From positions 22,460,455 through 22,520,454 of the forward strand of contig CAIIXF020000002.1 in the NCBI GenBank assembly GCA_903813345.2: a stretch of DNA of 60,000 bases. The letters run 5' to 3'. The translations under genes and the position numbers were made by a program. Position 1 is the stretch's first letter; each line of letters begins with the position of its first letter. The notes under the pieces are model-generated. The model was not told where the DNA came from, did not search any database, and saw only the letters and a program-made list of their open reading frames with translations. This DNA comes from Owenia fusiformis. Its lineage: Eukaryota > Annelida > Polychaeta > Sabellida > Oweniidae. Below are positions 11,140-23,283 of the stretch, piece after piece.

Positions 11140-11908
11140 TAAGGTCCTTTACTAAGTGGTCTGTAATTTGACTTTGGTCATCCCAATACTCTGTTAGTTC
11201 ACATTTATGAAGAATATCATAAACCTTTCCAGACCAAGATTTAAACCCTAATTCAAGCCTGGTTTAAAATATTAGAATTTGGTAGTTTAATCAGTCTTAA
11301 CCAGTATTTCACAATTGATAATTCAATTCTGATAGATAAAGGAAATTTACCAAGGTCATCGTACACTGCGGGATTAGCTGTTTGAGTTTTGACACCTAAA
11401 ATAGATTTTAAAAAGGACAAATGTATTGTTTCAATCGCTTTCATCTGCTTCTTGTCATACCAAATTTCACAGCCATAACATAGTATTGGACTGACTAATG
11501 AATCAAAAAGGTGAAGAGCAACATCAGGTGGCACGTCATTGAATTTCTTATACTGCTGTTTGATTTTGAATATTGCCTTTCGTGATTGTTCTTTGAGATA
11601 ACTTGTGTTGATATCAAATTTATTATTATCGGTAAGAATTACTCCTAGATATTTATATTTATTTACACGTTCAATTTCCTGATCATTAAAAGTGAAAGGG
11701 GCAGAAACTTTAGAGTTAAAAATGAGTACCTTTGTTTTTAAGGTATTAACTATAAGTCTATTAATTTTACAGAAAGAGAAGAGTGAATCTAATAATAACT
11801 GAAGTCCATCATGTGATTCGGAAATGAGTACTAGATCATTTGCCCATAGAAGATGGTTGAACCTGGCATCTTTTACGATAACGCCACATCTTAGTGGTAA
11901 TACTTCAT
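11140..11908 (-). pseudogene. LINE-2 reverse transcriptase, C-terminal part
   Basis: Continuing the RT from 12598 across the piggyBac-type insertion, the minus strand reads NEVLPLRCGV, then the catalytic motif C as LLWANDLVLIS (about 11851-11822). The usual first Asp is replaced by Asn (AND for ADD), which should abolish catalysis. The thumb/connection follows: KYLGVILTDNN, LFDSLVSPILCYGCEIW, LGVKTQTANPAVYDDLGKFPL and, after a stop at 11253, SWSGKVYDILHKC. The LYGCE.W and AVY.dLGkfPL signatures are typical of this type of invertebrate LINE. Confidence 0.8.
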
Positions 11909-11912
11909 TTAA

Positions 11913-12593
11913 CCTTTACCATGCTGCCTTATTTCAGCAAATATATCCCACGCAACTGGCTTATTTTTCAGAGTGCAAAAAATGATATAATAATTAATAT
12001 CTCAATAACTACTGAATGAATCTGGATAAAATTTTCACAAAGGGAAGATACAGTGGCCTGGCTCATGAAAAAAATGTTCTCATGAATTTTTTCGTACATT
12101 AACACGACTGGGCATAAATATACCATGAATACTCCTCCGGAATCCGCCGCTCCGCCTCTTCGTCTGGTCAGAATCCAAATCTGAATTTGCAGCGATCGAA
12201 TGTTCAATTTTTCAATTCAGAAAATATTCTAGTTTCTATTTTCGATGACCGTTATCGGCTTCCAAGAGCCTAAAGAGCTCGAAATCGTAATTCATTTCCT
12301 CCACATTTTCGTTGTGATCGTATTTGTCCACCATTTTGTACGATTCGTTCACTAAAAACGACTAAAACACTGTTTAAATTGTTGAATTGAGAATTATTTT
12401 TCGAAATATCGCCATTCTAGGTCAACAGGAAGTCATGTTAGGCACTGAATAAATCGGGCAATCTAATTGGACAATACGAATGGCGCGAAAAAGTAAAGTT
12501 TTTAAAAGTTTGAAATCGGGCGTACGGGTCCGCCGGCAGTTGTGAGAGACATTTTAGTCTCGGCGGACGAGTCCGCCGGCAGCACGCTAAAGG
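11913..12593. mobile_element. piggyBac-type MITE (TTAA target)
   Basis: A 681-bp insertion with ends CCTTTACCATGCTGCC and, inverted, CCTTTAGCGTGCTGCC, flanked by TTAA at 11909-11912 and 12594-12597. Removing it plus one TTAA joins LINE-2 motif ...FMDDL to NEVLPL in frame. TTAA duplication with CCY-type ends is diagnostic of piggyBac. The right arm carries two copies of GTCCGCCGGCAG (about 12529 and 12571). No transposase, so non-autonomous. Confidence 0.85.
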
Positions 12594-12597
12594 TTAA

Positions 12598-14586
12598 GTC
12601 ATCCATGAAGTGATTGAACAAAAATGTACTTAAAACACTTCCTTGCAAAACTCCTATTTCAGTGTCAAAAGTTTGGGTGATTCCGTTTACTAATTTAAGG
12701 CATGACTTAGATTTAGAGTACATATTCTCTATAATCCTGTACATTTTAGTATGTGGGTGAATTCCAGCTTTACACAGCTTGTATAACAATACTGAGCGAT
12801 CTATATAATCAAAAGCCTTCTTAAAATCAATCATACATGTATATAATGGTTTCTTATGCCGATTGAATTTGTTAATTAATGTTTGCAAAATAAAAATATT
12901 ATCAGTTGTACGTCTCTTTTCTTTGTAAGCACCCTGAAGTGGGTCTGGTGAATTTTGCACTCCAGCATTAAAGACAAGACGATTTTGAATAACGGAGTCA
13001 AATAAATTCCCTATACAGGCCAGTACATTAATGCCTCTATAATTATCAGCTTGAAAACGGCTGCCTTGTTTATAAAGTGCACTGAGCATACCAATTCTCC
13101 AGTCACTTGGATATTCTCCCTTTTCGAAAATAGCATTAAAAAGTGCTGTAAAATCAGAAACAAGGGTTTCACAATTTTTTAAAATATTGGATGGAATACC
13201 ATCAATACCCGCTGATTTGTTTGCATTTACTCTTTTCAAAGCACATTGAACTTCGGCTTGAGTAATTCTCATGTTGATGGTATCATTGCAAAGTTGTAAT
13301 TTTTTATCTTCAGGATTAATTTGATATTTTGTAACAAAATGATTCATTTCCTCAAGTGCATTATCATCAAAATAATCTATGTTTGGAGGTTTAGATAGAC
13401 TTTTGAAAAAGTTGAATAGATCTTTAGATGGGACTGGCATCTCTTTAATTTTATTTCCTGGCATTGCATTTATCAGTTTCCAGAAATCTGTAGAATATCT
13501 GCATTTATTCTGAATTAAACTATTGAGCATTCCTGCTTTAAACTTTTTCTTTTCTCGTTGTTTAGTATGATTATATTGTTTTATTAAACTATTTATAATA
13601 TCATCGTCAAATTTGAGTTTTATTGCCTCATGGACTTGTTTCTTTAAGGATTTACATTCATCATTGAACCATGAATTTATCGGAAAGGTATGCCTTTTTG
13701 TGGTTTTTAATTTTTTAAATTGGAAAGTGTCATTAGATGCATAATGAATTACATTTAGGAGCTTATTTACTAATTCGTCAGATCCTATATCATTACATCC
13801 AAGTTCAGTGTAAAATGATGTTAAAAGGTCATTACTTATATTATCAGATAACTTATGTTTAAATTCATTTTTCTTTAGAGGATCCCATTTGTATGATTTA
13901 TATGTTTTAATGGTCAGAGATTCTGATTGAAAATTTTTATCTTGATAAAGGCGACCATTAAGTATTTTCATATTAGCAGTTTTGCATAGTGATAAAAATT
14001 CTCTTCCATGAGTTTGAGAGACTGCCTTTGCATTTTTGTCCATAGAAGTTCGATTACTAACTAAGACCTCGTTTATATCTAGCAAATTATGAACAGTGTC
14101 ACTATTTTCATATACTGGTATTGGTATATCACCATTACTGCCAGGTATATTAATGTTAAAATCAGGTAACTGAGCAGTTCTAGCATTCATGTCTCCACAT
14201 ATAATAGTTTTTCCTAATGTTTGATAATAAGCTAAAGATTTTTCTAAAATGTCAATATTACTACAACCAGTTACAAATTCATATGAAGAACCTTTAAATG
14301 GTAAATATACAAAGCATAAATATAAATCTTCTGTAATATTGGAATGATTGGAATTCAATTTTAACCACACAAAAAAGTCATGTGACTGTGAAAGAATTTC
14401 AATACAATTTTTACTATATACATCACTAATCAGTACTGCCAGTCCTCCTGAGTAATGGCCATTAGTCATGCTTTTTGATTTTCTAGCAAGATTGTAACAA
14501 GTGTAGTTTTCAAAAGAAATTTCAGACTCTGGTGAAAGCCATGTCTCACACAATAATATGATTTGAAAGTCATTGAAAAACTTTTG
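12598..14586 (-). pseudogene. LINE-2 ORF2: AP endonuclease and reverse transcriptase core
   Basis: A long open minus-strand frame. The endonuclease part shows IILLCETWLSPE and ICGDMNART, but the usual C-terminal endonuclease block with the SDH motif is missing: the sequence jumps from LNGRLYQDKN to KSYKWDPLKKNEF, so an internal deletion is likely. The RT follows: KSAGIDGIPSNILK, RGINVLACIGNLFDS, motif A MIDFKKAFDYIDR, and motif B GVLQGSVLS...FMDDL. The frame is cut at 12598 by the piggyBac-type MITE and at 14586 by the mariner remnant; the N-terminal endonuclease residues lie at 15604-15916. Confidence 0.88.
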
Positions 14587-14588
14587 TA

Positions 14589-15601
14589 CAGGGTGTCCCA
14601 AAAAAAAGGAAACCAGCAATAGATTGCTTATTTCTCAAATATGAATAATGATAGGAAAATTTCACAGCTACTATTTGATAGATTATGATGTCCTCTTTCT
14701 TATGATACAAAAGTTGTCTATTTTCCTTCACGGATGACTGAGTTATAAGGGATTTAAGTGACCATGTCAGAAATGAATTTGTACCACTTTCAGCCAAGTC
14801 AATTTCACCATCATAACAAAGTGATAAGAAACAACAAACATCAGGATATCACTCTTTTACTCATTTATTCCAATTAAAATAACACATATCATATTTAACA
14901 CCCCTTTTAAATCCCAATGTCCATTCAAAGTTGTTTTAACCCCAGTGTCCTTCAACATGACCCCCATTCCTTTCAATGCAAATGTCTGCCCTTGATCTCA
15001 TCGCACGTACGGCATCCCCGATGATGTCTCTCTGTCCCCTTAAATCATCCACTGCTGCGACAATCCTGGCCCTTAGATCATCAACGTCTCTTGGTGGTGT
15101 TGTGAAGACTTTACCCTTGAGATAACCCAAAAAGGGAGAAGTCGCAAGGTGTCAGGTCTGGGGATCTCGATGAACTCAATCTCGTGGTTCAAGGCAATCA
15201 CTCTTCTGTTGAACAGCGCCCTTAATCTGTCCCGAACGATAATCCTACGATGAGGAGGAGCACTACAAATACTCTTTGATCTTGGGTCAGCTGCATGAAC
15301 TTGCTATGTTGAATGCTTGTTCAGAAATGTGTATTTCGAATAGGACAATGTCTTGCATAGCCATTTTAATCCCTCATTGTTCAGCCATTCATGACAGAAA
15401 AAGTGGCACAAACCAATTTCTGACATGGTCACTTAAATCTCTTAGAACTCAGTCATCCGTGAAGAAAAATAAACACCTTTGGTATCATAAGAAAAAGGAC
15501 ATCATAACCTATCAGATGGTAGCTGTGAAATTTTCCTATTATTATTCATATTTGAGAAATAAGCAATCTATTGCCGGTTTCCTTTTTTTTGGGACACACT
15601 G
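14589..15601. mobile_element. Tc1/mariner-like element remnant
   Basis: A 1013-bp insertion bounded by TA dinucleotides (14587-14588, 15602-15603). The ends are CAGGGTGTCCCAAAAAAAAG and, inverted, CAGTGTGTCCCAAAAAAAAG, and about 210 bp of each arm is inverted repeat (14589-14800 against 15395-15601). It sits inside the LINE-2 endonuclease and interrupts it at HDGRDI. Confidence 0.88.
14936..15250 (-). pseudogene. Mariner/Tc1 transposase C-terminal remnant
   Basis: The minus strand shows PDLTPCDFSLFG, then after a one-base shift GYLKGKVF and RIVAAVDDLRGQRD...RADICIERNGGHVEGHW. This is the end of the DDE catalytic domain, including the third acidic residue region, of a Tc1/mariner transposase. 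Only the C-terminal quarter survives and it is frameshifted. Confidence 0.85.
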
Positions 15602-15603
15602 TA

Positions 15604-15916
15604 TATCTCTTCCATCATGAAGTTTATCAGAAATTTTATTGATGTTCCAAAGTAAAACTGACAAGTGTTCATTTAGAGACTGAGTTTTCTCATTTGAAAT
15701 CCTACATTCATTTGATACAGAGTTATCTTGAATATTTCCGGAAAACATTAAGTGTGTTTCAATATTATCAGAAATACTCCCATTAGAGTCTACCTGTATT
15801 GTTGAATTACTATTATTTACAATATGTACATCTCCTATACATTTTCTGACACTTGTGCTACATACTTGTAATGGTATATTGTCAGCTAATGTATGTGCAT
15901 CACACTCATTGTTCAA
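15604..15916 (-). pseudogene. LINE-2 ORF2 N-terminus (start of endonuclease)
   Basis: The open frame ends in LSVLLWNINKISDKLHDGRDI, the beginning of an AP-endonuclease domain, and then runs into the mariner insertion. No ATG lies near its beginning: the upstream ORF1 stop (TGA at about 15913) overlaps this frame, which stays open back into ORF1. Either ORF2 was reached by a frameshift, or one base has been gained or lost. Confidence 0.7.
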
Positions 15917-16604
15917 AACTTGGCTTGGTGGTAGGGCTTTTGAGGGTTTACAGCCTGGGCATAGGTCTTAGGACAGTTTCCATTCATGATGGAAAGCATG
16001 GTGTCTACAAGTCTGTTGCGACCGATTGAGTTGAAGTGCAGTCTATCCTTATTTAAGACTTTCATGCAGGGGTTTTCATCAGTGGAATTGTTCACTTCAT
16101 TTATGTCAATAAATCCATGCCCCTTTCTTGTGCAAAATATACGCATTTCATTGTTCACATAATCTATTTTGTTATTCCAATGACGTATCAGCCTGGGGTT
16201 GTCATCATCGCCACGGTGGTGTATTCCACATAGTACAAGTTTAGATTTAGGGTGGAAATTTGTGGTTGTCTGTAGCAGATTTTTCAGTTCATACACCATG
16301 TCTTGGGGATTATCTGTTTTGATGTTGTTGGTACCAAATCCCAGGAATTTAAAGTCTGTTGACTGTGGTAAGTCTCCCTGTTGTATGCTGTGTGTTGCTG
16401 TTGCTATTTTACCACCACTGTATACTGAACTGGTAACCGATAGTTCCTTGGGAGACTTCTGTCGCATCAAGGCACTAAGATTTTTCCCATTACTAGAGTA
16501 CATAATGTGAACAGAGGTACGACTGGCTGTTGTTGGTTTGGTGTGTGTGGAATTTGCTTTGGCTTGGGTAGGTTTAAGAGTGGTTCTATCAGATTCAGTT
16601 GAGT
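15913..16604 (-). pseudogene. LINE-2 ORF1 esterase (SGNH-like) domain
   Basis: About 230 codons containing FLGFGTNNIKT, KLVLCGIHHRGDDDN, NNKIDYVNNEMR...FIDINEV and a final DRLHFNSIGRNRLVDTM. The GxNx block and the terminal D-x2-H-x-N are the oxyanion and catalytic-His blocks of SGNH/GDSL-type hydrolases. Such an esterase in ORF1 is known for CR1/L2-group LINEs, where ORF1p is the nucleic-acid-binding partner of ORF2p. The N-terminal side is interrupted by MITE W at 16605; without W the frame reads through as KNVYST|ESDRTT. Confidence 0.8.
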
Positions 16605-17140
16605 CATGGGCTTTCAACTAGAAGGGTAGGCAACTTCCCATATTTCATACATAAACATTGCCATGGGTTTTCAAAATTGGAGAATGTACACATTACAAGA
16701 AAATCTTATTTTGTACTTTTTATTGATGATTAAAAGAAATAACTCAAAAATAAAAACATGATCTTGTACATACATCTTGATAATTTAATAAAAATTGGAA
16801 TTCATCATAATTATGACAATACAGAAAGTGAACATTCTCCCACAAATTATGTTTTTATTGGAATGTGTTCTTGAATAATTACCCACAATGCAATACTCAA
16901 AGAGAACATCTTGATAACTCTTATTTTTATTGGTCTCTTTTGTTTACTTTTATATGATATTGAATATATTTTATGCTTAAATCATATTAAAATTGATTTT
17001 TATTCAAAATAATACTAAAACATATACATTTATCTAATACTTTTTGAAATATTGCCATCAAAGGGAAGCATGTCATTGCTCATTTTGAAGATCTCATGTT
17101 ATTACATAGAGTTGCATACCCTTCTAGTTGAAAGCCCATG
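16605..17140. mobile_element. MITE W with 7-bp TSD and CATG ends
   Basis: A 536-bp AT-rich insertion with terminal inverted repeats CATGGGCTTTCAACTAGAAG (about 30 bp in all) flanked by exact duplications GTTGAGT at 16598-16604 and 17141-17147. Excision of W with one GTTGAGT restores the LINE-2 ORF1 frame exactly, so seven bases is well supported. CATG ends and 7-8-bp duplications would fit the P/1360 group, but this is tentative. Confidence 0.85.
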
Positions 17141-17147
17141 GTTGAGT

Positions 17148-18012
17148 ATACATTTTTGGAATAGGTATGGTTAGGTTCAGTTACACGAGAGCTCTTTGAA
17201 TGGTGACTTGGAGCTGATCTACCCAAATTTGGCGATTTTTGGGTGCGGTTCAATATACTCTGGGGAGCACTGCAGCTAATTATGGCTTCTGCCTCTTGAT
17301 CTCTAAGCTGCTGTGTTAGTAAATTAATCCTGCGGTATTGAGTTTCATTGTCAGTTTTTGCCCCTTGCAGTTCTTTAGTCAAAACTGATGACTTATTTTT
17401 GTAGTCAAGGATTTCTTTATTCAGCTCCTCCATCTTCATACTGTTTGAGACGGTCATTGCATCTATCTCATCTAGGCGCTGCTGATCGGAGGTTTTCAGT
17501 CTGTTCTCAAGATCTGACATTGCTGCGTTTTTCTTGTTCATTTCATCAGCATATTTAGCGTCCAATGCTTCCAATTTTTCTCAAATTGTATAATCTTATT
17601 CCTGAGTTTTGCATTTTGCTTCAAAAGTTCAGTCTCCTTGAGGCTCTGTTCTACAGAAGAAGTACTGGTCTCTGTGGGTTTGGTATTTGAATCTGTATCT
17701 GAGGGTGGGGAAGGGGTACATTGTTGTGTTTCTTGCACAATTACCCTGTCAGGCTGCTTCAGGATTGATTGTGACACATCTGAGGTAGAACAGTCTGTGT
17801 CAGAGAAAAACATGAGACTATCCTCGCAAGCATCTAAATTAATAGAAGGGATGGTTGATTCTATTTCTGCAGGTAGAAAGCCATCGAAACATCACTATCT
17901 GAGGTTCCATTGACTGGGGTTGAGAATAAAGATTGGGAGGGCTCAAGATCTTCAATGGATTGCCTAATTAACTGATAATCATTGTCTTTCCAGTCTTCTA
18001 GGTTACAGTACT
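17148..18012 (-). pseudogene. LINE-2 ORF1 middle part with coiled coil
   Basis: Three consecutive minus-strand blocks: DQYCNLEDWKDNDYQLIRQ (from 18012), FFSDTDCSTSDVSQSIL...TETSTSSVEQSLKETELLKQN (17813-17538) and ALDAKYADEMNKK...DLENRLKTSDQQRLDEI (17574-17148). The Leu/Glu/Lys heptad pattern over about 90 residues indicates a coiled coil, the usual trimerisation device of LINE ORF1 proteins. Frame changes at about 17850 and 17560 break it. Confidence 0.7.
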
Positions 18013-18014
18013 GA

Positions 18015-18240
18015 TCATGCCTGAAATCACATCGGCACGCGCCTAGGCGCGAGCGATCGGCCCGCCGAGATGTCGCCGGTAGGCTCGCCGATCGGCATGC
18101 CTTTCGGCTCGCTGAGTGACCATCGACGCGTCTATCGGCGTTTAATTTCAACTCCCAGTCGGCGGGATCGATCGGCACACACTGTACTTTACTAAACATA
18201 CTGTATGAACAGATCTCCGATCGGCATTGAAACAACGTAA
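18015..18240 (+). repeat. Element Z left subterminal GC-rich repeats
   Basis: At least seven CGATCGGC/GCCGATCGG-type motifs in about 220 bp, with very high GC in an AT-rich window. Probably a transposase-binding array. The open frame across it (minus strand) is an artefact fused to LINE-2 ORF1. Confidence 0.75.
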
Positions 18241-21200
18241 AAACACTTTCAGCGGTATGAGTGATAAAATATAATAATAAACAAACTGATGATTAAACTA
18301 AATACTTAATAATATATAGGTTTATGTCATTTTTGTTATTTCATCTGCATGTGTTATCGGACATTATTAGCTTATGATTAAAAACGTAATATTAATATCC
18401 ATCGTGTTTTGGAATAAAAATTTAATGGCGTTAATTTATTTTTATATTGGAAAGTATCCGGGGGCTGGGGGGATAGCAAGAGCCAAAATTTGACGAAGTA
18501 AGTTTTCAGTGGTATATTTTTTAAAAGAAAATGAACAATTCAGTCTCTCCGCAATCTGTTTTCAAATACGAGTTAAATAAAACAGTATCACGGCTGTGGT
18601 CGAAATATTTGTCACCTGCGGGGAGCATGTTATTTTTCATAAAAAACACACAAATCATATATTTGTTATACGAAAAAAAACTACCTTTCGATCACAAAAC
18701 CAGTGAGTACAATATTGATATTTTTAGATCTGATGCAATGATCGTACACAAATTGTGATTCAAGTCAGTTATTTTAAAAGCAGAAAAGAGATGAGAAATT
18801 GTATCAAACATGTCCGACTTCCTTACCAATATTATTTTTTAATAGACTAGATGCGAGTAGAAAAAATCTTGATTTACGTCATTAAATATTCAAAATTCAG
18901 TCAAAGTGATCTCATATTTGAAATCTGCATGTAAAAGAACATCTAGAAATATGGTTTCGAAAATTGTCTATCAACTTTGAACATTTAATTATTTTTGAAA
19001 ATGTGAATTCTTGTTCGGGTTGATTCCCCATAGACCCCATGTTACAAAATCAGAAAAAGTGAATTATCTTCTCTTGTATCGGGCAGATAACATTTTCTTT
19101 TACTGGACATATTTTGATTTGCATAACTATTTGATACATAGGGGTTATATGTAAATTGAACCACGCAAATAGATGTAATTTAAGTTAAAGGGAACTTTCT
19201 ACTATACCCGCCATGCTATCTGACCCGAACGAGCCACCTGGTGGTGAATCTGGTAACTACCTACTCGCATCTGCGTTATTGAGGATAAGGGCTCCGCCTA
19301 ATCAACAATCTGACTTTGATGGCTCGAAATCTGTAAATCTGTAAATCGAGAGCCATGTAGCAGTTAAAAGAGAAAAGCCCATTAGAGTTGAATAAATACA
19401 TATCAATGAATTATCTGTTCATAATAGTTTTAATATATTTATTCTAATAGGCTAATTGACACTTAAACATGCATTTAATTAATGCGTTGTGTTTGGGATT
19501 CATAATATTACTAAATACAGTATCTAAAATTGATTATATGAAGTGCACCTGTTATTTTTACATTAAAGATGATCTGTTTTATGAGTCACAACAAAACGTT
19601 TTTAAGTACATGTAGTATATCGTACATCAGTGAAGAAGCTACGGCTTCCCGTTTTACGTGCAGTATGGCAATTCTTGAAATACTTGTATTTATTATGAAT
19701 TACATTATTAGTCCTAAATACACATTTCGTTCAATAAGAAACACATAAAAAACGTTCAATACATTATCTATCACGCCCAGCGATCTGACAAAATGAACGG
19801 AGGGGGGGGGTCAGCCCATTTTTGATAGAAAATTCAACAAATCTTCACCAACCCCACCCCTCCGATCCGTTCATATTTTCCGATCACCCGGTGCGTCTAT
19901 AGGTGAATAAAAACAACGTATTGCAAAAACTGTATTGTTATATTAAGATCTAGGAGTATTATAAGTGTTCGAACGCGGGATTTCTAAACTGCCACCAGAC
20001 TACGGACTCTATAAAATACGCTTCACTACTAATTATTGAGCCGTTCAGTGAACCAGATTTGGAATCAATAGTTGTAGTCTGTGATAAAATGAACTTGATA
20101 CATGTTACTTGAATTTCTATCAACTCATTTTTATGATCAGAGATGGTCAAACGCTATATTCTATTGACAACGTAACATTCATTTGTCATCGTGACCTGCA
20201 GGTCATGACAACCATCAACATGCAATGGTGTATGTTTACAAAAAACTTGAAACCAGGAGTTTTATTTAGACGGGACTTCCCCTTTTTATGTCACCACCAA
20301 AAGTGGTTACATATTGTTTAAGTCTCCAACTTTTTTGTGTACGGTGTTTAGCGTCTGGGGTCGGCGTTCAGCGTCTGTAACAAATGGCGGGTGGTGACAT
20401 TTTTCATGTTTATGCCTTGTTTAATATTTAAGGCTCCAAATGAAATATGATATCTGATATCATCATGATGTTATTCTTATTATATTATTCTGTTTTGCAG
20501 GTGCCAATGAGTATGACACACAAGCAGTGACAATTGAGATTTCAAGTCAAGTTTGAAGAACAATACGCCGTTCTTCAAGTTATAGCCCAGGGAGTTCAAG
20601 TTTATGCATCTTGCCTCAAGTAAAGTGTTAGCCCTTAAAGACAGGACCGTAGCCAGGGAATGTCCGGGGGTCGGAGTTTTCACCATTTTTAGCAATTTTC
20701 AAATGATTTTGGTCATTTTTTGGTCAGAGTTGTCAAAAGTGAACCCCTTGGAATTTCTTTAAAAGTGAACTCAATCTCTTGATACATCCTGACAGTGGGC
20801 CTGAAAGGTTTATCCCATATTGTATTGGGGAAATGGCACAGTTGCTTGATGCAAGCGTAAAACTTTGAAATAACCATAGATAATATTACAATAGATAAAA
20901 GTTTGGCATGCATTATTTTTTCGTTTCATTATTAGATTTGAGAGCAGGTAGACGTATACAGCAGTGCAGTGAATTATGTTTGTATTTTAAGAAGTTGTTT
21001 TTCAGGTGTTACCAGCGATGATTGCAGGCATGATTACACTTAAAATATATTTTCTAACATATTCCTCCAGTAAATACACCCGTTTGCATGTTTTAAATAA
21101 GCCGTAAATAAAATGTTTAAACTTAAACATGGTCAAATGCATGTTATGTAACATGGTTACATGTTAGCATGGTCTATAAACTACAACGACCGTCAACCTG

Positions 21201-23280
21201 TTTAAGTTTTGATTTGTTTTGTTGAAATTAGATTAAGAAATTAGTCTTTCAAATATCACCAGTGTCTTTAGGGTTGAGGTTTCACGTCGGTTTAAATTAG
21301 AATAACTCTTTACTATCTGGTTTTGTTTGCTTCATTGTGAAATGTTCATCGAATTGTTATTTTTCGAATCATTTCCATTTCGTTACATAAGTTATTTGGA
21401 ATAAACTTAATTTCAGCTAAAATGCAGGGTAGTGCATGGCTGTTTGTGAAACTTCAAAATTTTATTTTGACGTTTTGTTGCTTATCACCGTATTAATTAT
21501 GAGCACAAGTTTTTATGTTTGTTTATTTGTGTTTATTTCTTATACAAGTACAAGTAAGTTATACATTGCAAGTCACACCCGTAGCAAACCCTGCATTGCC
21601 TTACAAAGTTTACATGAGCAGTTTCGAGAAACATTAGAATATGGGAGGGGTTCAAGAAGAGACCCGATGTAAAAGGGTAGGAGGTCCAGACAGTATCTGT
21701 TGGAATGTTATATATTTCCCTATCCAACATATGATAGGCGTATGCATGAGTGGAGGGTTGGGGAAATAGGGCCTCGTGAGAGATACATGTACTTGACAGT
21801 CAGTAATTGTTTACACCCCCCCCCCCTTCCTTGAAATGCTGAACTAATGTGCTTTTTGTTCATTGAAACAATACGAAATCAAAATTATCTAGTTTCCTAA
21901 TTACAATAAAAACAAACGGCTGATTAGAAGATTACAGTGACTGCTTCCCGTCATTACATAACAATGTTGATGGTGGGCAAAGGAAATCGAGTCTGTATTG
22001 ATCTAGTTAATAAGCATGATACGTGATTATAAACGTAGAGTAAAGGAAATGACAGGACATTTTTTAGAATTCTCATTGTAATCAGAACTATGTGAATTTA
22101 TACCATTCGCTCAGACATGGGCTAAAATTTTGATTCTTTTCAGCCTAATATTCTATCCAACAACATTAAATGATCAAACTCAATTATTTAGTAAAACTTC
22201 AATAAGGGATCACGTGAATTTCGATACAGCGGTAAATGAAAGTTTTATGCTTATTATGCGGGAACTATGAAATATTAGATTTAATTACCTAAGTACCGTA
22301 TTCGGGGGGACATTTTATCCATTTTAGATTTTATATCGATTTTGAAATTTTTGCCCTCTGGCTATGAAATATGTCTCTGATATGTATGTATTTCCCGAGA
22401 GAAAATGGGACATTTGCGGGGCCTGATGCAAGACTAGTTATCTGTTTTCCTGGCTTGTTTGAAATGGATAAACTTTGCAATGTCGTATGTTTCAATGAAG
22501 CCCATGTGGGAATGACAGCCTGTAGACCTAGAAATCCATATTTATATACTATAGATCGAGATAGAATAGTAATACAAAATATAGTATTCCAATTTCCAGT
22601 ATCACACTAGACACCAACTTTTAAATACTAGTAACAGATTTAGAATTCCTTTTTTAAAATCAAGAGTCAGTTTAATCAGGAATTATAAATTCATTGATAA
22701 AATGCAATCGAGATAGACTGGCGGACAGGATGAGCTAGGATGCAATCAGGAAGGCGTTTAGTTGTTTATATTAATTATTGGGTCTTATAACACCTTAGTA
22801 TAGTATACCCCTCCCTCCCAAATCACAACTTCGCAACCACCGTCAATTTTATAATCAAATCCCTTTCCCTAACTAATGCAAATAAATGTAATTGGAGTGA
22901 ATTGCATGCGTTTCGAATGAAGTTATCTTTGTAGTACTAGATAGTATTAATTTGTTCAAACAAGTTTACAGAAGATAAATGAAAGGGGACAAAGGGAAAC
23001 ACAGGGGCGTAGCCAACTTTCAAATTAAAAATTAAAAATTCGGTTTTCAGTCAGAATGGGGTGGGGGTGCGATTAGCAAGCCAAAATATTTTTTTAAGAA
23101 ATGTTTTGAATTTTACAAAAATCAATGCAATTTCCTTCAAAATTGAGCTAGAAACTTCACCTTTACTTCACAATAAAAAGCATATTTTAAAGCTCATTTC
23201 TTCTTCCATCTCATGGTTATATTTTCATTAGTGATGGCGGAGGGGCGGTCGCTAGGCCTAAAGTATACATCAATTTGCTT
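18240..23280. other. Interior of Z, no gene recognised
   Basis: AT-rich with only short ORFs (60-79 codons) lacking motifs. Minor structures: an inverted pair around poly-G/poly-C at 19792-19880 (AAATGAACGGAGGGG against CCCCTCCGATCCGTTCATATT), and TGTCACCACC at 20289 with its inverse at 20390. CGTAGCC-type fragments near 20648 and 23007 resemble the ends of the MITE at 24684. Confidence 0.45.
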
Positions 23281-23283
23281 ATA

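Noticed and set aside
14570-14797. 75-codon ORF beginning MAESGTNSFLTWSLKSL, with a related ORF at 15276-15620
   Set aside because: Both are readings of the mariner-like terminal inverted repeats, not proteins.
17861-18235. 124-codon ORF as one protein
   Set aside because: It fuses LINE-2 ORF1 to the GC-rich end of element Z; only the part below 18012 is coding in origin.
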